DNA of 64,000 nt from Warburgia ugandensis (taxonomy: Eukaryota > Streptophyta > Magnoliopsida > Canellales > Canellaceae): positions 43,837,880 through 43,901,879 of the forward strand of contig CP141132.1 in NCBI GenBank assembly GCA_035236585.1, written 5' to 3'. How positions within the stretch are numbered: position 1 is the stretch's first letter; every line of letters starts with the position of its first letter. The position numbers and the translations under genes were made by a program. Shown here one piece after another: positions 1-10,574 of this stretch. The notes under the pieces are model-generated. The model searched no databases. It was given only the letters and a program-made list of their open reading frames with translations, and was not told the DNA's origin.

Positions 1-3000
1 TCCTCTCTTTCTCTCTCCTCTCTCTAGAATAGTACCAAGAGCCCTACGTTCAATTAGCCACTCCATTCCAAATCAAATTTCACAAATCGTACCATCCATA
101 TTGTTCTAAATTCCCTAATCTACAAAACCCCTAAAGCAATTTCAAGATCCAATGGTTCAATAAACAGAAAAAGACAAATCAAAATTTATTTGATGTATTA
201 TGGCATACAACAAGGATTTATTTATTTTGGCATCAATTCATCAATTCTAAGAAAATTAGGTAGGAGAATATCATCTAATATTCAGTTTATGTCATTTTTT
301 TTATTTTTAATTTTTCTAGATTTGATTTTCTATTAATGTTTCAAAAAATCAAGTTTCGGTGAAAAACCCTCCAAATCTGCATCATGATGAAAAATCGGAG
401 CCCTCTAATATATTCAGAGGGGTTCAAACCCATAAGTATGAAATAATAGCCAAATTTGTGCAAATATGATGGCCCAATTTGAAGGAGAAAGGGAGATGGT
501 GATTTGATAGTCCGATTTAGATCGTCTCACCATTTATAGGTTACCACCTCGTTTCCACCAGTGTTTACTGGTAAAATAGGGTAGGACAACCAATTCTGCC
601 TATTTTGTCCTGTTCTAATGGCCAAATCAAATCTGGACCATTAAAACAACTGTGAACTTCAAACTTGAATTCCGGAGTTATCTGAGCTCCAAATCATGAG
701 TGAAAAGAAGCTGTGGAAAGATTATCATGTCTAATTTCATATGAACTAATAAAATTTAGAAAATATTGCAAGAAACTTTCTTTTTAAAGAAAATAAGATT
801 CTTACTTCCTTGATCTTGAAGATCTAAGATGATCAGACCTTAAACATCTATTCTATTTATGTTATAATGATAAGGATATTTGACATTGAGGGTTTAATAT
901 GACAGATCTATGATAAATTAAGGAATCTACCCTTTATAGTAGAAGTAACCTAAAATTTGTAAAGCAAATTTTTTGATCAGTAAGATCAAGCATGATCAAA
1001 TCCTATAGAAGGGTTGAATAGAGTTAATAATGATGAGATCTAGTAAGATCTTTGATCAGTTATGACAAAAACATGTGAAGATGATCTTTGAACCTATAAT
1101 GAAGTAAAAACCCTAGATCTAAGGAAAGGACTTAAGATCTAATGGTTGGATCATATTAAAATCCTCTAATGATGTAAATTGATTAGTATGATTTCATTTA
1201 ATTATTGATTCATTTTAACTTTAATTTATGGCATGATTATAGGATCCATGCTAAGTTATTTCTTCATTTTGATGTAAATGATCTACATGTTATTAGATGG
1301 TTAGATTTAATCATCTTAGGGCCATGTTAGTACACATGATTTTCTTTAAATATCCTTAGGATAAGTAATATATGAATTAGGGCCATGCTAGTTTAATTTG
1401 AGTGTAGACTATAGTATGATTTCCATTTAAGATGATAATGGAATTATGATTTAATATCATGTTAATTTAATTTGATTTCATTAATTAGGGTTCATGATAG
1501 TAGTTACATAGTATTATTATCCTTAGATTATTGAATTTATATTATTTTTATGCTTTGAAGTTTATGATTCATTATTGTCATATTTCTTAGTAGATTTAAT
1601 CGATAATTAGTTATGATAAAGAGCATAAAACACCAAAAATGTAACCTAATGAGAAATTAGAGTTTTATGAAATAAATAAGAAGGAATGACTTGACTTGGA
1701 CTTAATTAGTAAGGGTTATAGTTAGTAGGACAATATAAGGAATGGTTTACCTTTTCCTTAGCCCAAATGAGGAGAATAATACACACCCATGAATGACATT
1801 TTATAAGATCGTGGACATTTATAAAATTCAAGTAGAGATAAATTAGGGTTTACAAGCTCATAGGAACCTTATGGAAGGTTGAGCTAAGGTCACTCTAGTG
1901 AACTCTGAACGTTGTGGTTAAGGGGGTTATCTAATAGAGCATCGCTCTTCCTTCACCTTTTAATGATGTTTGTTGAGGTCTAAACGCCTCCTTACATGAG
2001 GATCAATGTAACCACTTTTTGAGCAGCCTATAGCTAGTAAGCCTTAGTCAATTAAAAATAAGAGGAGTTGTCTAGAATTAAGAGTGAATAAATTATCCTC
2101 AAACCAATAACACTAACTGATTGAGAAATAATAATAAGAACATAAAAGGTTAGCAAATTAACTAATCATAATAAAAATTGTAAATAAGATAAGGATGATC
2201 AAACAAGAATCCAAGAGAAGATCTTAAATGATCAAAAACAACAAAAGAAAAGAAATACAAATGTAGAGTAGATTATTGTTATTATGTGAATATACTTGTA
2301 ATATAGATTTATTAGGTTAGAAGATCTAAACCCTTGATCATATGTGATTCAAGGAAGAAAGATTCAGATCATCCTACTTAAGGATGATCAAAAGACCATG
2401 TATTATGTACCATTGGATAGAAAGATGACATTATACATATGATTTGATGGATATACGTTGATCAAGACTATGGTAGACTTCAAGGAGTAAGAATACCCTA
2501 TTGAGGTAGGAGGATTTTATGAAGGCATCTATATGAAAGATACATGTTGTATGCATGATCTTATGTATAGAAATGTTGACATGTATAATGAAAATACCTT
2601 GTGCTAAATCTTTATAATCCAACCAAATAATGAGAAAATAGATATGAAATGGTTAAGTGTAAAGTTGAAGAAAACCCTAAGTGAATAGGAAAGTAGAAGA
2701 TATTCCAGCCCTAGATAAACAGACATATTGTCTGATACATATAAGAAATATTTTACATATGAGCATGGAGGCTTGTGTTTTTGTTTTAAGCAGGCATAGG
2801 CCTTGGATGCTATGATAGAGGAGTTATGATGGTTTGGCCACCCGCTCTCTGAAATTTATTGATGATGAATTCCATGCCTCAAAAAGCAGAAAGTTGGGTG
2901 GGGCAATTATGGGAAGGATGCCACTGTGACAGCCATGGTCCCCCCGTATGGACATGGATTTTACATTTCCACTGAATATGGTATGAGTGGTTTATTGAGC

Positions 3001-3891
3001 AATTATCTAGGTACACTGTATGGATTAGACTGCAAGCATGGTAGTCCTTTGATTTATTTTACACTATCATGCATATGAAATAGGCATAGATAAATGCCTT
3101 ATACATGGCATAATGAAATGCAGGTAATTGTATATTACCAATATTCCTAGGAAAAAGGGAATTCCCAATATAGTAACTAGCTGATATACTGATCTCTTGC
3201 AATTGAAAGAGTTGATCAGCTTAGTTGGAAATGAGAATTGAATATTTTCACTATTTTGATGAATTTGTTCATATACATTATGTATAAGGATGTACATAAA
3301 TGATAAAAGAAAGGTTATAGAAATGAGATTGGTCCATGATCATGTTTATGATAGAAATGAATAACGGGATTAATGAGTATTAAGATTATATTGTCAAATT
3401 ATGTTACTTCTTTAATCCCCTACCAAGCATAGCTTGCTGAGATATTGTAAATATTTGAATGTTTACAATGTCTCAGATACAGAGAAAGAGGGTTAGGAGC
3501 TCAAGACTTGAGAAGACTTGAAAGAATAATCAATCAGGGTATATCCATTGAAGACATATATTTTATTTGAGAGCATTATATGTATTGAGAGTTTTTATTG
3601 TATGTGAGCTTTGAAATTTGGATTATGTAATTTGGACAAGTGTTGTAATGATACCAGTCTGTGCTGTGAACCACTGGATGGATCCTGAAGTTCAAAAAAA
3701 GTTTATTCCTTCAATGGAATTTTATCTTGTACAAAACTCTACTTATGTTATGAAGTGATGACTTGGGATTTACAAAACAAGTTCTAAAGAAAAGAATTTC
3801 AACTGCTTTATTTTGAGAAATTTTTTTACTACTAAGGGCCCTGTCTTTGCAAAATGTATTACAAAATGTGTTATAAAAACCGGTGTCATCA
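1..3891 (+). mobile_element. Long LTR of a chromovirus-like (Tekay/Del type) Ty3/gypsy family, 3' part, cut by the window edge
   Basis: Collinear with the complete LTR at 20592-25481 from its position of about 21290 onward. Shared landmarks include the purine-rich splice-like segment at the start, the phrase GAGCATCGCTCTTC (near 1940 and 23400), the block AGTTGGGTGGGGCAATTATG (near 2890 and 24520), and the closing AAGGGCCCTG block (3836 and 25424). The end at 3891 is CA within GGTGTCATCA, matching GGTCGTCACA at 25481. The two copies look clearly diverged by eye, so both are old. No coding capacity is expected of an LTR and none is seen. The 5' end and any target duplication lie outside the window, so whether this is a solo LTR or part of an element cannot be decided. 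The family call comes from the LTR kinship with 46718-51377 and with the LTR next to a chromovirus interior at 57165. Confidence 0.75.
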
Positions 3892-4405
3892 TAGAAAGAG
3901 TATGATGCAACTTAGAGATGGTAGGGGGAGTGCATGTAGAACTAATATGGAAGGGAGATGGAATCATGTAGGGGTGAATGAAGGTGCAGACATGGAGTGT
4001 TAGGGGAGTGGATGAAGGATGCATGCAAGGGTAAAGTGCAAGGGGGATTGCATGTAAATGACTAAGGGTGGATGGTATAAAGTTCTAATGCATAGAAAGG
4101 CTTGAAGGTAGATGCATGGTAATGGAAAGCATGCAAGGAATATGCATGTAAATGAAGGGATGGAAGGGGATGCTATGCTAGGCTAAGATGGTGAAAGGTT
4201 TGGAAAAGTTGGGTAAGGAGGATTCCTATGAGGCTAAGGGGTGCAATGGTGGAGCACTTAATGACAATGCATGCAAGGATGATTGGTGAAGGGCGTGGAA
4301 GAGAGAAGGAAAGGTGCTAGGGGTCCCATGTGTGTAAGTTCTAAAAGGATAGGTGAAAAACAAGGATGTAAGATGATGATGGAGTATGATACATGCATGC
4401 AAAGA

Positions 4406-4409
<4 letters not shown>

Positions 4410-4470
<61 letters not shown>
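4410..4470. repeat. (GA)n microsatellite, about 30 units
   Basis: Uninterrupted GA/AG run of about 61 bp inside the LTR remnant. Confidence 0.98.
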
Positions 4471-4474
<4 letters not shown>

Positions 4475-4636
4475 AGAAGATGGAAGGGATAGGAGAATTG
4501 ATTGAGACTCTTACCTCTTCTTCTTGTGATAGACTTTTGGATCTAAGGGAGAATTGGTTAGAGTGATCTCTCTCTCTAAGGTTTAGCTATGGTATCTGGG
4601 GAAAAGTAAGAGATAGGTCTTCCTTCTCCTTCACCT

Positions 4637-4647
4637 CTATTTATAGG
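4637..4647 (-). promoter_or_regulatory. LTR TATA box (minus strand)
   Basis: Reads CCTATAAATAG on the minus strand. It falls in the same part of the LTR as the minus-strand TATA-like motif of LTR-b at 14706-14716, which supports it as the former retroelement promoter. Activity is not shown. Confidence 0.5.
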
Positions 4648-4911
4648 TTTTTGGAGTGGAAGCCCTAGGGAATGGAGGGTGTAGATCATGCTTGAACTTA
4701 AGGAATGAATGGTTGAGATTGGGGGATTGTGGAATAAAAAAAAGGAAGGTGTTGGATGTGCAATGGATATTGGAAGATAGGGGACCGTGGAATTCAAAAA
4801 AGGAAGGTGTTGGAATAGAAAGATACAAGGGTGGATGGGAAGATGACATGGGTGGATGGAAGGAAGATAGGTTAAGAAGGAAAGAGATAGAAGAAAAAGG
4901 TAGAAAATCAA

Positions 4912-4962
4912 GGGGGGGGGGGGGGGGCGGCGGTGGAAGTGGGAGAGGGAGAGGGAGAGGGA
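4912..4962. repeat. G16 run followed by GGGAGA repeats
   Basis: Sixteen consecutive G at 4912-4927, then GGC/GGT triplets and four to five GGGAGA units. The open frames on both strands across this stretch (Gly/Arg-rich on plus, Pro/Leu-rich on minus) come from this bias and are not treated as genes. Confidence 0.95.
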
Positions 4963-5390
4963 AATGCATAATGGATGAGGCGTAGAACTCATTGTGGATA
5001 TATGTGTTGGCAGTTTCAAAAAGTTTAAAACAAAGGTGAGCAATTGGATTAAAATGGATGGTGAAGATCTTTCCTCCTTAGGGTTTTACCTTGAATTCTC
5101 ACGAAGTGGGTGATGACTAGGGCTTGTGGCTTTTCTCTACTTTATTCTTAGATTTTGGGTCATCTTTACCATAGCTTGAGTGGAATTTTTAGATTTTGTT
5201 GAAGTTTTCCTATCCAAAAGGATCTCTTTTGTAGTTCATTTTATTTCTACCATTGGATTAGCATGCCTTAGAGTGAATGACATAGATTCCTTTGAGATTT
5301 CCTTATCCACTCTAGGTTTCTCCTTATTTTTCTCCCTGCCCATCATTATTTTCTTCAACAATGGGGTTTTAGTTTGGTCCTAGAAAGAAG

Positions 5391-5785
5391 TTAAGATAGC
5401 TTATAGCAGGACCCTAGAAAAAGTCTTCTCATATAAGGGTGGGTTCATTTATACGCCACTTCCTCTTCATAGTTAGGATGGCCCAACCTTGACTTGTATT
5501 ATTACACCCCTTTTAATTTGAATACGTTGTGATTAAATATAATACATTCATGTACTCCCTAGAATTGACTCAAAAATAAAAAAATATATATCATAGAACA
5601 TGCAAATTTCCTTCAATTTTTGCTCTATATTTTTATAAATAAAAAATAAAAAATAGATGTGAGTACCAAAAATCACAAGAATAAGAAAATTTATGCAAAA
5701 TATACAACTAACACGAATACAACCCCAAGATATATGACTAGTGGTAAAGTATTTAACCTATTTTTTAACTAAAAAACTATTACAA
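5391..5785 (-). mobile_element. 5' leader (UTR) remnant of an Athila/Tat-like element
   Basis: Matches the leader of interior B (about 19340-19700) and more weakly that of the nested element (about 30040-30390). Shared landmarks are CCACTTCCTCTTC followed by GTTAGGATGGCCCA, the ATATATGACTAG motif and the spacing to the primer site. Together with the PBS and LTR-a to its right it fixes the minus orientation of the leftmost unit. It is non-coding. Confidence 0.7.
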
Positions 5786-5804
5786 GTCCTTGGCAACGGC
5801 ACCA
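5786..5804 (-). other. Primer binding site, tRNA-Asp type
   Basis: On the minus strand it reads TGGTGCCGTTGCCAAGGAC, close to the complement of the plant tRNA-Asp 3' end (TGGCGCCGTTGCCGGGGA), the primer typical of Athila/Tat lineage elements. It lies 6 bp from the LTR edge at 5811, which is the usual geometry. Mismatches fit its age. Confidence 0.85.
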
Positions 5805-6829
5805 AAAACTTGATGTGTTTTAAAAATAAATGTAAGTATAAGGGTATACTATAGCGTAGACACCACAAATAATGGTCAATCCACAGAGACTATATTAATA
5901 AATGTGTTATATTAAAAATCTATTTTAACTATTTTAACCTAGCCAAATGATTTATTTAAATAAATTAATACCCTAAAATGCTAAAAAAAATAAAAAAAAT
6001 ATATAAAATGACTAGAAACTAAATCAAACCCTAGGAATTAAAAATCAAATATATTAGAAATCAAATGCTCTTACTACTAAGCTTTCTAGATTTTTTCACA
6101 CATATTAATAAGGTTAGAATAACTCTAAGAACATGGAAAATAATTCATTTCAAGCACTTTTTTAATATTTTCTTAATATTATTTTTTTAACAACATACTA
6201 TACATATTCAAAGTATAGCTGGTCTTCTTAAGCACCAACTATCAAAGATTCTCATGTAAATACCATCTACTTTGCTATACTCTGCATCACTTTTATTGAA
6301 GCAATGACCAAGTATGTAAACATAAAGTCCTATGAAGCTAATATTAATATTATGCTCTCATTTAACTTAGAATAACTTAGTCATAAAACTATCTTATTCT
6401 AACATATACCTCATCTTAATTTCCTAGGTGTCTAATAACATATACATAAATAAAACTAACATGAACAAGCATGAAGAAATTAAATAAATCTAATAAATAA
6501 CATAAAAGAAAGAACACATAAATTGAAGAGGAAAAGAACTTTCTATTATAGTAGAATGGAAAATTAGTGTAATTGATTAAAAAAAACATAAATGAACAAA
6601 AGCAAATAACAAGACTATGGGTTAGAACGAATTCACCTAAAATCTCTCAGTGTCACTCGAAGAAACTTCCGGGGAATGTTGTCAACCCACACACTACCAC
6701 CAATACATCCCCATTGTCTCTTGTGATTTAGCTATTGTTGTGTCACTAAAGAAGTCTAAAGATCACCAACCACTCATGCTACAAACCACAGGGAAAGTGA
6801 TTACACCAAAAAAGACTACTTATAATACC

Positions 6830-6857
6830 AAGAGAGAGAGAGAGAGAGAGAGAGAGA
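6830..6857. repeat. (GA)n microsatellite
   Basis: About 28 bp of AG/GA in LTR-a. It gives an Arg-Glu string in one plus frame, which is not a gene. Confidence 0.95.
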
Positions 6858-8016
6858 TTCGGAAAGGCTTGTAAATGAAAAAATCTTGTAAAAGAATGGA
6901 TGGAATGAGAGAGGATCAGATAGAAGTGTAGGGGCATAAATTTCAAATCCAAAACATGAAGAGAAAAATTTATAAAAATAAAACAAGGTTGAAAAATATT
7001 AAGGCGTGATAATGAAATTGAAATCAGATGTTAAAATGGTGTGATGGGAAGAAGGGGTGAGATGTGGAATTGTTTTATGAAATTTTAGAGAGAGTTAGTT
7101 TGTGGGGTGGAGAAATTAAGACATGAAATTCAAGTTAGATTATGTGTATAAAAAAATCAAAACAAAATGGTGTTGAAATGTCAGAAAATTGGGTAGAAAA
7201 GACTAAAAATAGAGTATGAAAATGATGAATGAATGAAAAGGTTAGAATGTGAGTTTTAAGTGGACCTTTTGGTGAATTATAGAGGATTGAGGGGAGGCCT
7301 ATAGGTATGAGTTTGAACTAGATCTATGATACAAAAAATAAAATAAAACAATGAAATGAAGGGTGTATGATGGAAGAAAAATGAGAACTCTCTTCCCTTT
7401 AAATGAAGTTGAATGGATCAACAACATAACACTTCATCTCTCTCTTCACCTCTTCTACTCGAATGGTTCTCCCCTTTGTATGGTCACTTCATGTGGTATT
7501 TTGGGTTGAGAAATCCACTTTGGGTCTCCATTTCTCTCTCTTCTATGCTGGAGTCAAGTGTGGTCAAGGTAGAATATGTTGGCTCCTTTGGGCTGCCTTC
7601 TTGTGTTTCACATGAAAGGGGTGGAGAGGTGGAAGTTTCCTATTAGAAACTCCTTTCCATCCTCATCCTCATGTATACTTTCCTCTATCACTTTATTCCC
7701 CTCCCACGTAGGAAGTTTCCTAAGTGTATAAATCATGTAATCCATCTTTAACTCAATGCATCTCTAGTAAAAATGTGATTCTTCTCTCCATAATAGTGAC
7801 ATGAGTTGGTGACTAGGGTTTACTCTTATCTTAGCTCCATTCCTCCACCCTCAGATCATGTTCTAAGCCTGGGATGGATGGTAGTGATCTCTTTGAAGTC
7901 TCCCACTAGTAAGATATACTTTAGAGCTTCTTCTTTTTTTCATCCATCAAACTAGCATGCCCTAGATTTGATGACCCAAAGCTCGTAGAGATTTCTTTAT
8001 CCACCAATCATGGCTC

Positions 8017-8164
<148 letters not shown>

Positions 8165-9808
8165 CATTGCTTCTTCCCATTGGTCAATTCTAACTCAAAC
8201 AGATTCTCATTGGTTGCTTTAGGATGGTCTTTGATGTGGAAAGATCATAGTCAATCTTTGTTGAAATTTTTGAATGAAAATTGTAGATTTTCTATTTTTT
8301 GTTTCTTTCCTCACCTTCATATTTTTCTCTTTATTTTTGTATGGATTTCATGTGGAGGTGAGTGAGTGTCTCTTAGAGTATGGGAAAATCATGGAATACA
8401 TGTAGGTTGTGGCCATTTTCAAGTGATGAGAGAGAAAGTTATGCTTTTAAGTCTCCTGCAAGCCCTGGTTTAGATTTTGCTAATCCTCAAGAAGAACTAC
8501 TAAATTATAAAATATAAAAGATCTAAAAATTTCTACCCACTTTCGTTGGTGTTGTCATTTGCATTTAATATATTTAGAAAGCCTTTAAACCCCTAGGTTA
8601 CCCCTAGTGGATGAGTTGTGGTCTCGTAAGCATTTGGAGGAATGATACCCATAAACATTTTTCAAAAATTTCATGAAAGTCCTTTATTTATCTAAGAAAA
8701 TTTTCTTCTATTTAGAATTTATTAAATGTCCAACTTTATCTTGATAATAAAAATGAATAAGAATTTGACCCCTATGCTAATGATATCCAATTATTTTATT
8801 AAACTTCAGAATGTGACTGTGAGTTATAGCTAATATACATAATTATCGGTTTCCAAGTCAAATATAACCTAAATTATCATCCAAAATTATGTTTTAACTT
8901 TAAATCTCACATGATATTCTTGATACTTAGAAGGAAGTCACTCAAAAAGGTGAAAATCTCTCATTAATATATGAGTAGAATGTTATTCATCAAATACAAA
9001 AATCTCACATATTTCATACAAAAGAACAATAACTTAGAAAGAATGATAATGGTATGTATCATGAATAGATATCAACTATTAGGAATATTATGCTCTACCA
9101 ATTTTCTTATTTGTATATAACCTTATCCAAGCCATACTACTCCTAAGATCAAGTTAGGACTTCTACAAAGATGAAACATAGGCTTAGGACTGAGTTATCA
9201 AAAGAATGGGTATACAAGTAAACAAAGATTGTTTCCAAGAATATACAAAGGACTTCTAAGATGTATTTAGAACTTTCATTCCATTTTTCTTATCAAGAGT
9301 GAACATTCTTCCTCGTTGGCTATCTTTTTCTTTCTCTTTTTAACTTGACTTTGTATATAGCCTTTATTTGAACTTTTCTTTTTTTAAGCTTTTCTATATT
9401 CATCTTTTGAATTGTATTGTTCATACTCTTTCTTAAGATAATCTTCAACCATCTCCACACATTTCCAAAACACCTAGGGAATAGACATATTATAAGGGTA
9501 CATTATTGGTAATGGTTGTTTGGGGCTAACAAAAAAAAGGCTTATATTTTAAATGCTCAAGGGGCTAACTATTGAAAAATAACATAGAGAAGCTAAAGGC
9601 TCTCCCTTTATCAAGGATGACCACTATCATTTCTTAGGGTTCATATGACTTAAAGACGACCATAGACATAGGAGATATTTGGTATAATCTATTGTGATTT
9701 CTCAATAGTTGACCAAGAAAAAGAATACTAAGACCAATTAGGAATTTATGTCCACTAAAGAAATAAATTTTAATCTATGTATAGCCCTCAAAAAGAAAGA
9801 ATGGTTCT

Positions 9809-9813
9809 GAAGC
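9809..9813. repeat. Target-site duplication of the TRIM (left)
   Basis: GAAGC directly before TGTCACAACC; the same five bases follow the right end at 10570-10574. Confidence 0.9.
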
Positions 9814-10027
9814 TGTCACAACCCCGTCGGGCCCACAGCAATGATATTGTCCCGTGCGCACTCACGTGCCACGGGTTTTGCTCTTCCCCTGCGTCCAGGG
9901 GAAAACCGGTCATTGCTGTGAAGGGAGGCATTCCCCTTATAACTCAGGCCCATCACCCCCCCATCCGATGTGGGACTAACTCTCAACCATCACCCCCTCG
10001 GCCTTCTCAACTTCGCCACCCCTCACA
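9814..10027 (-). repeat. TRIM LTR, left arm
   Basis: On the minus strand it starts TGTGAGGGGTGGCG and ends GGGGTTGTGACA, giving canonical TG...CA ends and 214 bp, the same length as the right-arm LTR (10356-10569). Confidence 0.85.
9937..9976 (-). promoter_or_regulatory. snRNA-type USE plus TATA pair in left TRIM LTR
   Basis: On the minus strand GTCCCACATCG (9966-9976) exactly fits the plant snRNA upstream sequence element consensus RTCCCACATCG; TATAA (9937-9941) follows after 24 bp. In plant snRNA genes about 23-26 bp between USE and TATA is typical of Pol III and about 33-34 bp of Pol II. Function is inferred. Confidence 0.6.
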
Positions 10028-10148
10028 AGGCCATGGTACCTCACGGTGCCTGAGCCGGCAAGGCTAGATCTCTCCCCCTTAGGGGACACACGCCCTCGTG
10101 TGACCGAGGCACGCATGCGGTTAGCCATCCACCCTCGGGGTCGGGGTT

Positions 10149-10162
10149 TGGCTCTGATACCA
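10149..10162 (-). other. TRIM primer binding site, initiator tRNA-Met type
   Basis: Minus strand reads TGGTATCAGAGCCA, the classic plant PBS complementary to the initiator tRNA-Met 3' end. It lies 2 bp from the LTR edge at 10165. It identifies the insert as an LTR retroelement rather than a DNA MITE. Confidence 0.9.
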
Positions 10163-10164
10163 CT

Positions 10165-10240
10165 TGTCACAACCCCGTCGGGCCCACAACAATGATATTG
10201 TCCCATGCGCACTCACGTGCCACGGGTTTTGCTCTTCCCC
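10165..10240 (-). repeat. Partial second TRIM LTR at the dimer centre
   Basis: Matches the first 76 bp of the left-arm LTR (TGTCACAACCCCGTCGGG on plus; four or fewer differences seen), then passes directly into the inverted right arm at 10241. The join lies in a CCCC shared by both parent sequences. Confidence 0.85.
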
Positions 10241-10355
10241 GACCCCAAGGGTGGATGGCTAACCGCATGCGTGCCTTGGTCACACGAGGGCGTGTGTCCC
10301 CTAAGGGGGAGAGATCTAGCCTTGCCGGCTCAGGCACCGTGAGGTACCATGGCCT

Positions 10356-10569
10356 TGTGAGGGGTGGCGAAGTTGAGAAGGCCGAGGGGGTGATGGTTGA
10401 GAGTTAGTCCCACATCGGCTAGGGGGGCGATGAGCCTGAGTTATAAGGGGAATGCCTCCCTTCACAGCAATGACCGGTTTTCCCCTGGACGCAGGGGAAG
10501 AGCAAAACCCGTGGCACGTGAGTGCGCACGGGACAATATCATTGCTGTGGGCCCGACGGGGTTGTGACA
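10356..10569 (+). repeat. TRIM LTR, right arm
   Basis: Plus-strand copy of the 214-bp LTR, TGTGAGG...GTGACA, ending at the right target duplication. Confidence 0.85.
10407..10446 (+). promoter_or_regulatory. snRNA-type USE plus TATA pair in right TRIM LTR
   Basis: GTCCCACATCG at 10407-10417 and TATAA at 10442-10446, separated by 24 bp; same arrangement as in the left LTR. TATA context is GTTATAAGGGG. Confidence 0.6.
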
Positions 10570-10574
10570 GAAGC
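10570..10574. repeat. Target-site duplication of the TRIM (right)
   Basis: GAAGC, identical to 9809-9813. Confidence 0.9.

Larger units (their letters stand above)
3892..5390 (-). mobile_element. Athila/Tat-like LTR remnant (leftmost unit of the array)
   Basis: Starts where the chromovirus-like LTR ends. The first bases (GATGCAACTTAGAGATGG) match LTR-b near 14055, and 5060-5390 matches LTR-b near 15030-15290 and LTR-a near 7800-8010 (shared GTGACTAGGG, TTTCCTTATCCA). This is therefore the distal part of an LTR of the same family, read on the minus strand. It contains a minus-strand TATA box at 4637-4647, a GA microsatellite and a G run. Open frames here are low-complexity Ser/Leu/Pro or Gly/Arg strings created by purine/pyrimidine bias, not genes. 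The junction with the leader at about 5390 is approximate. Confidence 0.6.
9814..10569. mobile_element. Palindromic (inverted-dimer) TRIM retroelement
   Basis: A 756-bp, GC- and CpG-rich insert whose outer ends are TGTCACAACC and GGTTGTGACA, flanked by the duplication GAAGC. The arms 9814-10142 and 10241-10569 are each 329 bp and nearly perfect inverted copies; the 98-bp centre is 10143-10240. Each arm holds one complete 214-bp LTR and a short interior; only the left half has a PBS and the start of a second LTR. It is therefore not a simple LTR-interior-LTR TRIM but two units joined head to head, with both outer ends being 3' LTRs. Only 5S-type sequence would point to the Cassandra family, and none is seen. 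High arm identity and retained CpG suggest this is among the youngest insertions in the window. Small open frames on both strands of each arm mirror one another and are not genes. Confidence 0.9.

Noticed and set aside
421-431. GGTTCAAACCC, resembling a Pol III B box (tRNA or SINE)
   Set aside because: No A box at the right distance, no tRNA-like fold and no A-tail or duplication; it lies inside an LTR.
4576-5043. 155-residue minus frame and overlapping 110- and 109-residue frames
   Set aside because: Low-complexity Ser/Leu/Pro or Gly/Arg strings from purine-pyrimidine bias in an LTR; overlapping frames on both strands and no domain.
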